Shown: in pieces, positions 8,302-15,884 of the stretch
Layout of the letters: each line of letters begins with the position of its first letter
Numbering within the stretch: position 1 is the stretch's first letter
From: Sporosarcina highlanderae
GTDB taxonomy: Bacteria; Bacillota; Bacilli; Bacillales_A; Planococcaceae
Length of the DNA stretch: 64,000 bases
Assembly: GCF_030433715.1 (NCBI RefSeq)
Contig: NZ_JAROCC010000006.1
Span: 1 to 64,000, forward strand
Direction: 5' to 3'
Position numbers and translations under genes: made by a program
The notes under the pieces: model-generated
What the model saw: the letters and a program-made list of their open reading frames with translations, nothing else
Told to the model about the DNA's origin: nothing
The model's database searches: none

Positions 8302-9624
8302 ATGAAGGGAATTCGGGGCCGGTATGGTCAAATGAAGGTTTTGGAGACGGAACTAGATTCAACTGTTAAACTGTTAGATACTACCATTTTCAACAAGGAC
8401 AACTTTTACAATGCATTAGGGCGGCAACAAGATTTCATAATAAGGCCGTTACTCGGACCACAAAAAATCAGGGTGAACCCTGTCAATAATTCTCTATATA
8501 TTATTGAGTCAACTAACAACAAACAACATTTTACAAATAGTGAAGATGTTTATGAACACTTGCTTAAACATGAATTCACAAAAAAAAATTATGTTATACA
8601 AACTGTTCCGGCAAATAATCAATCCGTACTTCATTATCACCGATTTACCCTTCATAGAATATCCTCATCGTCTAATTGGAAGGTCGTCCATCATTCAATA
8701 ACAGGTGGCAATGAACTCGGGAAAATTAGGCATGCATTACCTTTTTTGAAATTTAATAAAGTAGTGAGAAATGCAGCTAACTTACTTGGAAACTACTACC
8801 TTGCTTGCAATACTATTGTAATAGAGATCTTGCAGAACAAAATGGGGGAAACTTGGATTACAGATACGATTTTACACGAACGAAATAGTAAATGGAGTCA
8901 ATTCCATTCTTTATATAGCTGCAAGGCATTGCGCAGTTACATTCCTCATACAGAACTATGTACTAAGGAGTCACTGGGGAAATTTCTGCAATCCCTTCGA
9001 CAAGTTGTATTGAAACCTTGTGTTGGGCAACAAGGCAAAGGAATTGTAAAAGTAACAAAATTAGATGATAACACCTTTGAAATACATGAAAACAAGCAGA
9101 TTATTAATATAAATGATTTTGCCAAACTGTATGATTATATTCATAATCATTATTTAAGTAAAAACGATTATATTGTTCAACAATTTATTGTTATAGGAAA
9201 AATTGACGATCGACTATTTGATGTGCGAGTTATGTCGCAGTTGGATGAAACTGAATGGATCATCACAGGCGTTTTAGTAAAAGTAGCCACAAAAGGCTTT
9301 TTCATCTCTAATCGGGCAAGTCAATTACTCACATTGGAGGAAGCCCTCATCTGGTCAAATAGTAAAATATCTTTTGATAAATGTGTATCTTTGATAAATG
9401 AAATTTGTGGGAAAGCATCTGTGGTACTTGAAAAAAATTGCAAAGGGATAACAATTATCGGATTCGATATTGCAATAGATAGTAACGGGGCATTATGGAT
9501 CATCGAAGGAAACTATGCCCCTTCCACTGCTATGTTTTATAAGTTTAAGTACAATGAAATGTATGAAACAATTTATAAATATATTAATAAAAACAAAAAA
9601 AGGTTCTCACCGCACTCCGATTGA
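8302..9624 (+). CDS. Tandem YheC/D-type ATP-grasp protein, N-terminal copy degenerate
   Basis: A 440-residue protein made of two YheC/D-like halves. The C-terminal half (about 205-430) keeps the ATP-grasp landmarks: VLKPCVGQQGKGI near 238, DRLFDVRVM, IIGFDIAID and the ExN motif IIEGNYAP near 402. The N-terminal half (about 25-205) follows the same order with decayed motifs: IIRPLLGPQKIRV lacks the Lys-Pro and glycine loop, YVIQTVP stands for YIVQQFI, and TWITDTILHE stands for LWIIEGNYAP. Start ATG with GGAGAGG upstream. The next gene follows after 14 bp, so the two form a unit that resembles a split version of the 2729-4894 fusion. Predicted spore-coat-associated ligase; product unknown. Confidence 0.75.
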   Translation: MKGIRGRYGQMKVLETELDSTVKLLDTTIFNKDNFYNALGRQQDFIIRPLLGPQKIRVNPVNNSLYIIESTNNKQHFTNSEDVYEHLLKHEFTKKNYVIQTVPANNQSVLHYHRFTLHRISSSSNWKVVHHSITGGNELGKIRHALPFLKFNKVVRNAANLLGNYYLACNTIVIEILQNKMGETWITDTILHERNSKWSQFHSLYSCKALRSYIPHTELCTKESLGKFLQSLRQVVLKPCVGQQGKGIVKVTKLDDNTFEIHENKQIININDFAKLYDYIHNHYLSKNDYIVQQFIVIGKIDDRLFDVRVMSQLDETEWIITGVLVKVATKGFFISNRASQLLTLEEALIWSNSKISFDKCVSLINEICGKASVVLEKNCKGITIIGFDIAIDSNGALWIIEGNYAPSTAMFYKFKYNEMYETIYKYINKNKKRFSPHSD

Positions 9625-9638
9625 GAGGAGGAAAAAAC

Positions 9639-11021
9639 TTGAGACCATTGGTTGTTAGTGTTATTCGCAAAGTGATGGAAGGCAGAATTATTACTGGTTC
9701 AGATGACTGGGAAGTGAAAGACGTCATCTATTACAATCGTCATGAGCATGCCAATCGAAACACTTTACTCTTCGTAAGCCGGGCAGATGAAATTAATTGG
9801 GATTCGATAAGTAAATTGGGACCTTCTCTAATTATTACTGATAAGGACGTTAATGAGGTAAATAGCGTTTTTCCGAATATAACCGTCATTCATGTTAGAA
9901 GTTTAGTGCAATCGTATTGGAAATTCATAAACTACTATCGAAATCTTTTTGAAATTCCAGTTGTGACAATAACAGGGACATGCGGGAAAACAACTGTTAA
10001 AGACATGATAAGACATATACTTCAACCTACATGGAATGTACATTCGTCTATCAGCAGTCAAAATGAACCAAGACGTTCGCTACCTTATTTGATGGGTATA
10101 GATGATTACACAGAGGCGGCTGTTTTTGAACATGGACTTGGTAACACGGGCAATATCAAACATCAATGCATGATTTACCAGCCCACAATCGGTATAGTAA
10201 CGACGATAGGGGTTCACCATTTGGACGGGTGTGGTAACTTGGAGGGGTATATTCGGGCGAAAGAGGAAATAGTCGGCGGCATTAGAGATGGTGGAACTTT
10301 GATATTGAATGCCGATGATGAAAACACAAAAAAATTACGGACCCAAAATTTCAAAGGGAAAATCATTTATTTTGGGACTGCTGAAAAAGCCCATTTTAAG
10401 GCTTCACATATTAAGTTTGCTGATGGAGGAATGGATTTTATCCTACATACAGCCAATCGAACATATAAGGCATACATTCCTGGATACGGCGAGCATCAAG
10501 TTAGTAATGCACTCGCAGCCATAACGGCAGCCCACGAAATAGGGATGGATGTAGATGCAGCAATTTCGCGGTTAATGACTTTCAGGAACATGGATCGGCA
10601 TTTGGAGTTTTCCAAAGGCATCAATGGTAGCACAATCATTGATGATACATGGACAAATAATCCAACTTCAGTTGAAGCTGCCTTGAAGGTGCTTGATTCG
10701 ATAGGGAAAGATAAAAACGTTATATTGATATTAGGAGATATTAATCGACTGGGAAACTATGAAAAACACTATCATAGGGAAATCGGCAGTATGATCGCAA
10801 AAAGAAATATAGGTACATTAATTACAATAGGAAAAAAAGCTAAAGAAATTGCTACCCAGGCAAAGATGGATGGTAGTACCGCCACCATTTTGAGTTTTGA
10901 AAAGGTGAATGAGATTGGTGATAAACTATATCATCTTTTTGACGAAAAATCTCTCGTACTTATTAAAGGGCCGATGTCGAGTCGCGGTATGATTGATTTT
11001 GCTGAAAAACTGAAGTTGTAA
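9639..11021 (+). CDS. Stand-alone Mur-type amide ligase (island copy 2)
   Basis: A 460-residue paralogue of the 6327-7709 protein, the same length after start correction. It has VTITGTCGKTTVKDMI (P-loop near residue 115, Cys inside the loop), TIGVHHLDGCGN, GYGEHQVSNALAAITAA and IIDDTWTNNPTS. The start is TTG at 9639, seven bases after GAGGAGG. The open frame extends further upstream and overlaps the YheC/D stop, but nothing there resembles a start region. Co-transcribed with the tandem YheC/D gene. Together the two proteins supply the same domain pair as the 721-residue fusion. Function by family: ATP-dependent formation of an amide bond to an amino acid; acceptor not known. Confidence 0.8.
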   Translation: MRPLVVSVIRKVMEGRIITGSDDWEVKDVIYYNRHEHANRNTLLFVSRADEINWDSISKLGPSLIITDKDVNEVNSVFPNITVIHVRSLVQSYWKFINYYRNLFEIPVVTITGTCGKTTVKDMIRHILQPTWNVHSSISSQNEPRRSLPYLMGIDDYTEAAVFEHGLGNTGNIKHQCMIYQPTIGIVTTIGVHHLDGCGNLEGYIRAKEEIVGGIRDGGTLILNADDENTKKLRTQNFKGKIIYFGTAEKAHFKASHIKFADGGMDFILHTANRTYKAYIPGYGEHQVSNALAAITAAHEIGMDVDAAISRLMTFRNMDRHLEFSKGINGSTIIDDTWTNNPTSVEAALKVLDSIGKDKNVILILGDINRLGNYEKHYHREIGSMIAKRNIGTLITIGKKAKEIATQAKMDGSTATILSFEKVNEIGDKLYHLFDEKSLVLIKGPMSSRGMIDFAEKLKL

Positions 11022-11024
11022 TGC

Positions 11025-11070
11025 TCAAAAAAAGAAGCATCAATCGCAAATGCGATGATGCTTCTTTTTC
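11025..11070. terminator. Bidirectional terminator
   Basis: A long stem, AAGAAGCATC-ATCGC / GCGAT-GATGCTTCTT with one bulged A, flanked by A-runs on the left and T-runs on the right. It serves the plus-strand ligase and the convergent NlpC/P60 gene. Confidence 0.85.
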
Positions 11071-12504
11071 TCAGTTAGTAAGGACGCGTTGTGCTTGTAC
11101 ATAATTCTTTGTTGCCCATGAAGAGGACAGACTTTGCTTTTCAACTTTACCGGAAGTGGAGAGAGTGATAAATTCATTCCCGCCAATATAAATACCGGTT
11201 TGTGTTATCCTTGTTCCTTTATTATCAGTGGAGAAGAAAAGGAGATCCCCTTTTTGAAGATTTGTTTTCATCACCGGTGTACCAATTAGTGCCTGTCGGC
11301 TTGCAATTTTGCTCTTCAAATCGACACCTTGTTGTTTATATACATAATAAGTGAATCCCGCGGGAGTGAAAATCAATGATCTTTCATCATAAACATATCC
11401 AAATTTCGCTTTACCTATCAGACCTTCCGCGAACTCAACAAGTTTATCTGCTGAGGATACACTTGGTGTTGAAGGGGTTGAAGGTTCTGGTTGTGTAGAA
11501 GGTTCTGGTTGTGTAGAAGGTTCTGATGGTGTTGGAGATACTGATGGTGTAGAAGGTGCAGTTGAAACAGATTCTGTAAACACCCTTTTTGCAGTGATAT
11601 AATGTTCATTATAATAATCCGCCAAAAGAACCCTTGTGATAACTCCTCCGGAAGTTGGTATAACAACACGATGTTCACCAGCATAAATTCCAACCAAGTT
11701 CGCAGTTGTTGAACCAGTAACACTGTTGAAGAAAACAAGATCCCCTTTCTTTAAATTGGAGCGGGAAACAGTCGTCCCCTTACTCTGTAAATCTCTTATG
11801 CTTGTAGCATTTAACGTTGTTCCGTTTTGTTTGTAGATATAATTGACGAATCCTGTACTTGTAAATTTCTTTGTAGATTCATTGTTTACTGAACCGATTA
11901 TCGCTTGGTCTTTCAATTCATATGCAAGTTCCGTGATTTTATCTCCAGTTGTTGGAGGATTAGACGAGAGAAGGCTTGGAATGACACGAGTCGCTCCGAA
12001 ATAATTTTCTGTATAATACGGTTTGCTGTTAAGATCGGCAATTATTATATTCTGCTGTGGGTCTGCCATATGGATTACTTTGTTGTCACCAATGTACATG
12101 GCGACGTGATCAGGATCAGTTCCTGTTGTTTTGCTCTTAAAGAATAGCAAATCCCCTTTTTTCCATTGACCCTTAGCTACAGGAGTACCCTGTTGAATCA
12201 TATAGTTTTCGTTGTATGTTGCTAAATCCACGCCGCTTTTCTCGAAAATGTACATAATAAATGTCGCACAAGAGAATTTATAGGGGTATGTCGGTTTGTA
12301 CTCAGCAGTGCTATATGTTGACTTACCAATCAAGCTTTTTGCTAATTGGATCAATTGATCGGCTTTCGCATCCACAACTTGCTGTGATGGTGTCGCAGTA
12401 ACCGTGGCGGCTGAGACCTTAAGGTTATGATCAAATGTTGGCATTGTTAAAGAAGTTGCAGTGACGCATGTAATTAATGCAGCGGATAACAGTTTACGTT
12501 TCAT
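11071..12504 (-). CDS. Secreted NlpC/P60 protein with three repeats, one catalytic
   Basis: A 477-residue exported protein. The signal peptide KRKLLSAALITCVTATSLTMP ends near residue 33 (VSAAT). Three NlpC/P60-like repeats follow, at about 46-180, 195-320 and 355-477. Repeat 1 has the catalytic Cys79 (KFSCATF), His133 (DHVAMYIG) and His145 (VIHMADP). In repeat 2 the Cys is Ser (KFTSTGF) and the His is lost. In repeat 3 the Cys is Pro (IFTPAGF). Only repeat 1 should hydrolyse cell-wall peptides (gamma-D-Glu-diaminoacid bonds by family); the others may bind wall. A Ser/Thr/Pro/Glu linker (STQPEP repeats) joins repeats 2 and 3. Start ATG at 12504 after GGGAGGATT. It is convergent with the island ligases. 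Confidence 0.85.
   Translation of the reverse strand: MKRKLLSAALITCVTATSLTMPTFDHNLKVSAATVTATPSQQVVDAKADQLIQLAKSLIGKSTYSTAEYKPTYPYKFSCATFIMYIFEKSGVDLATYNENYMIQQGTPVAKGQWKKGDLLFFKSKTTGTDPDHVAMYIGDNKVIHMADPQQNIIIADLNSKPYYTENYFGATRVIPSLLSSNPPTTGDKITELAYELKDQAIIGSVNNESTKKFTSTGFVNYIYKQNGTTLNATSIRDLQSKGTTVSRSNLKKGDLVFFNSVTGSTTANLVGIYAGEHRVVIPTSGGVITRVLLADYYNEHYITAKRVFTESVSTAPSTPSVSPTPSEPSTQPEPSTQPEPSTPSTPSVSSADKLVEFAEGLIGKAKFGYVYDERSLIFTPAGFTYYVYKQQGVDLKSKIASRQALIGTPVMKTNLQKGDLLFFSTDNKGTRITQTGIYIGGNEFITLSTSGKVEKQSLSSSWATKNYVQAQRVLTN
11481..11531. repeat. 18-bp tandem repeat in the NlpC/P60 linker
   Basis: Two exact 18-bp units (11481-11498 and 11499-11516) and a partial third encode the STQPEP linker of the NlpC/P60 protein. 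Such repeats can expand or contract and change linker length without breaking the frame. Confidence 0.8.
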
Positions 12505-12686
12505 TGCGAATCCTCCCAAAAAAAGATTTTCTTATGTCTTGCACTGATCGTAGCATAGAAAATGTGGGGGATTTCGAGGGAATATTCACCAATAGAAAAC
12601 CAAGGCTCCGCTATTCCCGTCAATTCTGGACTCCACACTGTTCTTTACAAATAGATTACAGAGGAAAATTGGGGAAACAAGGAAAT

Positions 12687-12724
12687 TAAAAAAGCGTGTG
12701 GCTTGTTGCCATCACGCTTTTTTA
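12687..12724. terminator. Terminator overlapping the yneR stop
   Basis: Stem AAAAAAGCGTG-GGC / GCC-CACGCTTTTTT around TTGTT. Its right arm contains the last codons and stop of yneR. It is A/T-flanked on both sides, so it can act in both directions; it ends the minus-strand yneR transcript. Confidence 0.8.
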
Positions 12725-13005
12725 TAGGAGTAAACCAATTCATTAATTTTAGAATCAACGTTCACATGCAAATCGTGTTCGTCGAAAAACCAGTAATCCC
12801 TTCGTTCGATGTAAAAGTGAATGCCTTCAATTATTGTCTCAACTACTGACTCGTCGGGATGTTCTTTTGTAACCCCAAGGGAAAAGCCGTCATGTAATGG
12901 GCTTGAACCACCGTATCTTGCGAAGAACTTAATGTATTCACCTGATTTCGCTTCCATCTCATTCCGAAACCAGTTTATTGCATCATCTGATATTGCGATT
13001 TTCAA
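12712..13005 (-). CDS. yneR: HesB/IscA-like protein YneR, no cysteines
   Basis: A 97-residue HesB-like fold protein of the YneR type. Canonical A-type iron-sulfur carriers need three Cys (one plus a C-terminal CGC). This protein has no Cys at all, so it cannot carry a cluster in the usual way and its role is unknown. The middle, FARYGGSSPLHDGFSLGV, matches the YneR-like subgroup. The start is TTG at 13005, with GGCGGGAT upstream. In B. subtilis yneR directly follows yneQ, so this gene marks the right border of the island. It is convergent with nothing and sits upstream of plsY on the other side of a short gap. Confidence 0.8.
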   Translation of the reverse strand: MKIAISDDAINWFRNEMEAKSGEYIKFFARYGGSSPLHDGFSLGVTKEHPDESVVETIIEGIHFYIERRDYWFFDEHDLHVNVDSKINELVYSYKKA

Positions 13006-13041
13006 TAATCATCCCGCCTTTCGGTAGATGCTTCTATTGTA

Positions 13042-13644
13042 TTACAACCACTTTACTTTAGGCTCAGTTCCTGCTTTGATTCTTGTAATATTGGCACGGT
13101 GCCTGTAGAAAATGAAGATGGCCATAAGACCGACGATGATCATCAATGAGAAATCGCCAGACCAAACATAATAAGCAATACAATATATAAATGCAACGAC
13201 TGCCACAATCATGGAAGACAATGAAACCATCTTAGTGATTTTTAAAGCCAGGAGGAAAGTAAGTAAAACGACAATAAAGATAGGCCAGTTATAGCCAAGC
13301 AAAACTCCCCCCGAAGTGGCAACGGCCTTTCCGCCTTTAAATCCTGCGAAAATCGGAAAAATATGGCCGATGACAGCGCAAAATCCAAGAATGAGTGGGT
13401 GGATTTCGGATGCCGCGAAAACAGGTAATAGCGGTAGGAGAACTGCAGCTGTCCCTTTCAGGATATCAAGGATGGTAACGACAAGTCCTGCAGCTTTACC
13501 AAGAACGCGAAATGTATTTGTAGCACCAAGATTTCCACTCCCATGTTCTCGTACATCGGTTTTGTAAAAAAGCTTGCCAACCCATAATGCGGAAGGGATG
13601 GAGCCAAGTAAATAAGCGCATAGAATTAGAATGATAATTTCCAT
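13042..13644 (-). CDS. plsY: Glycerol-3-phosphate acyltransferase PlsY
   Basis: Membrane enzyme that moves an acyl group from acyl-phosphate to glycerol-3-phosphate, the first acylation in phospholipid synthesis. It is 200 residues with about five membrane segments. Family motifs are visible: LLGSIPSALWVGKLF near the N-terminus, EHGSGNLGATNTFRVLG, and AVIGHIFPIFAGFKGGKAVATSGGV (catalytic His and phosphate-binding GGKAVAT; only short parts are needed to see it). The ATG at 13644 follows AAAGGGGAAAG; an open frame 39 codons longer is not supported by homology. It is divergent from parE, as in B. subtilis (yneS/parE). Confidence 0.93.
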   Translation of the reverse strand: MEIIILILCAYLLGSIPSALWVGKLFYKTDVREHGSGNLGATNTFRVLGKAAGLVVTILDILKGTAAVLLPLLPVFAASEIHPLILGFCAVIGHIFPIFAGFKGGKAVATSGGVLLGYNWPIFIVVLLTFLLALKITKMVSLSSMIVAVVAFIYCIAYYVWSGDFSLMIIVGLMAIFIFYRHRANITRIKAGTEPKVKWL

Positions 13645-13839
13645 AGTCTTTCCCCTTTTTTTGGTTCTTTGGTTCAAGTCTAACAGAACACGATAGCTCC
13701 TACAATGGAAGGATTCAATGTTCAACCGAAATATTAAGCTTTTACTTATACCCCTCTTCAACTAACTTTTTCCTTATCTAATTGCATTCAACAGCTTTCT
13801 TCTATACAATTAATTGAGCGAGCTTCCTGAAACGTTGAT

Positions 13840-13868
13840 TTGACAAGCTTTACAGGAAGCGATACGAT
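13840..13868 (+). promoter_or_regulatory. Sigma-A-type promoter of parEC
   Basis: TTGACA at 13840-13845, a 17-bp spacer and TACGAT at 13863-13868. It lies 46 bp upstream of the parE start codon. The assignment is by pattern only. Confidence 0.65.
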
Positions 13869-13913
13869 AGTATATAAACAAAAAGAGAACATTCGTTTGA
13901 TGGGGGTTGCGAT

Positions 13914-15884
13914 TTGACGAAAGAGCAAGAAGTATACGCATATGATGATGATTCAATCCAAGTTCTCGAGGGCCTTGATGCAGTCCGGAAGAGACCTGGT
14001 ATGTATATTGGTTCGACCGACTCGCGAGGACTTCATCATCTCGTTTATGAAATAGTAGATAACGCGGTAGATGAAGCGCTTGCTGGATTTGGTTCTGAAA
14101 TAGATGTAACAATCCATGCTGATGGCAGTATAGGCGTTCGGGATTATGGACGTGGAATGCCAACAGGGATGCACAAGACTGGAAAACCGACAACGGAAGT
14201 TATTCTGACAGTCCTTCATGCAGGTGGAAAGTTTGGTCAAGGCGGTTATAAGACGAGCGGCGGATTGCATGGGGTTGGCGCATCTGTCGTTAATGCGCTG
14301 TCAGAATGGCTGGAAGTGACGATATTCCGTGATGGCAAGAAATTCCGCCAACGCTTTGAACATGGCGGGAAGCCGGTCACTACTCTTGAAGAGATAGGGA
14401 CAACCCGTGAAAAAGGTACATTGATCCACTTCAAGCCGGATCCGATTATTTTTTCCACGATAAAGTATCAATATGAAATCTTATCTGAGCGTTTACGTGA
14501 ATCTGCATTCCTTTTAAAAGGTTTAAAAATCGTTCTAAAAGAAGAAGGCACAGAAAAGCAAGACATCTTCCATTATGAATCTGGTATTAAAGCTTTCATT
14601 GAATATTTGAATGAAGAAAAGGATGTACTTCATGATGTTGCGTACCTTGAAGGGCAATCCGAAGAGATTGAAGTGGAATTCGCATTTCAGTTTACGGATG
14701 GCTACTCAGAAACGATCCTTTCCTTCGTTAACAATGTAAGGACAAAAGACGGAGGAACGCACGAAACCGGTGCAAAGACCGCTATGACCCGCGTATTCAA
14801 TGAGTATGCAAGAAAAACAGGGTTAGTGAAAGAGAAAGATAAAAACCTTGATGGCTCTGATATTCGGGAAGGCGTATCAGCAATTATTTCTGTACGGATT
14901 CCAGAAGAAATCCTTCAGTTTGAAGGTCAGACAAAAGGGAAGTTAGGGACAAGCGAAGCAAGAACAGCTACGGATGCCATCATTTCACAGCATCTTCTTT
15001 ATTTCCTTGAAGAGAATGCTGAGTTAAGTGCTAATTTGATCCGAAAAGCTGTGCGAGCGCAACAGGCAAGGGAAGCGGCACGAAAAGCAAGGGAAGATGC
15101 TCGTTCTGGAAAGAAACGTCGACGATCCGATACATTGTTAACAGGAAAACTGACTCCTGCCCAATCACGGAATGCAGCTAAAAATGAACTGTACCTTGTC
15201 GAGGGTGATTCTGCTGGTGGCTCTGCAAAACAAGGAAGAGATCGAACATTCCAAGCGATTTTGCCACTTCGAGGTAAGGTGATTAACACAGAAAAGGCGA
15301 AGTTGGAAGATATCATGAAAAATGAGGAAATCAACACAATCATCCATGCAATCGGCGGAGGAGTCGGCGCTGATTTCCAAGTTGACGATATCGCTTATGA
15401 TAAAGTGATCATCATGACGGATGCGGATACCGACGGGGCACATATCCAAGTGCTTCTTCTAACATTCTTCTATCGCTATATGAAACCTTTGATCGAGGCT
15501 GGTAAAGTATATATCGCATTACCCCCACTTTATAAAGTTTCCAGAGGAGCCGGAAAAAAAGAAGTGGTCGAATACGCATGGACTGAAGCGGATCTTGACG
15601 CAGCCATCAAAAAAGTCGGCCGTGGGTATATGCTGCAACGCTATAAAGGGCTCGGGGAAATGAATGCCGATCAACTGTGGGATACGACGATGAATCCGGA
15701 AACCAGAACGCTTATTCGCGTCACGATAGAGGATGGAGCACAATCTGAAAGGCGTGTCACTACATTGATGGGCGATAAGGTTGAGCCAAGACGGAGATGG
15801 ATTGAAAATAACGTGGATTTCGGCACAGAGGACCATAATATTTTGGAAAATGAATTTTTACATGTTGAGGGGGACTTTGAATGA
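13914..15884 (+). CDS. parE: DNA topoisomerase IV subunit B (ParE)
   Basis: ATPase subunit of topoisomerase IV, which unlinks daughter chromosomes. It is 656 residues, normal for ParE/GrlB. The GHKL ATPase domain shows EIVDNAVDEALAG and TSGGLHGVGASVVNAL. The transducer domain follows, then TOPRIM with VEGDSAGGSAKQGR near residue 430 and MTDADTDGAHI near 500. The C-terminus has the YKGLGEMN motif. The start is TTG at 13914 behind TGGGGGTT. The stop overlaps the parC start by 4 bp (ATGA). The internal neighbour yneT, found between plsY and parE in B. subtilis, is absent. Confidence 0.97.
   Translation: MTKEQEVYAYDDDSIQVLEGLDAVRKRPGMYIGSTDSRGLHHLVYEIVDNAVDEALAGFGSEIDVTIHADGSIGVRDYGRGMPTGMHKTGKPTTEVILTVLHAGGKFGQGGYKTSGGLHGVGASVVNALSEWLEVTIFRDGKKFRQRFEHGGKPVTTLEEIGTTREKGTLIHFKPDPIIFSTIKYQYEILSERLRESAFLLKGLKIVLKEEGTEKQDIFHYESGIKAFIEYLNEEKDVLHDVAYLEGQSEEIEVEFAFQFTDGYSETILSFVNNVRTKDGGTHETGAKTAMTRVFNEYARKTGLVKEKDKNLDGSDIREGVSAIISVRIPEEILQFEGQTKGKLGTSEARTATDAIISQHLLYFLEENAELSANLIRKAVRAQQAREAARKAREDARSGKKRRRSDTLLTGKLTPAQSRNAAKNELYLVEGDSAGGSAKQGRDRTFQAILPLRGKVINTEKAKLEDIMKNEEINTIIHAIGGGVGADFQVDDIAYDKVIIMTDADTDGAHIQVLLLTFFYRYMKPLIEAGKVYIALPPLYKVSRGAGKKEVVEYAWTEADLDAAIKKVGRGYMLQRYKGLGEMNADQLWDTTMNPETRTLIRVTIEDGAQSERRVTTLMGDKVEPRRRWIENNVDFGTEDHNILENEFLHVEGDFE

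Noticed and set aside
11418-11738. Minus-frame open frame rich in Leu/Gln/His in the NlpC/P60 gene
   Set aside because: Out-of-frame shadow of the repeat linker; no Shine-Dalgarno and the overlapping frame is clearly a real protein.
1008-12504. Island as a classical poly-gamma-glutamate capsule (capBCA) locus
   Set aside because: No CapC/CapA membrane proteins; the Mur-type proteins are longer than CapB and are paired with YheC/D and ATP-grasp enzymes.
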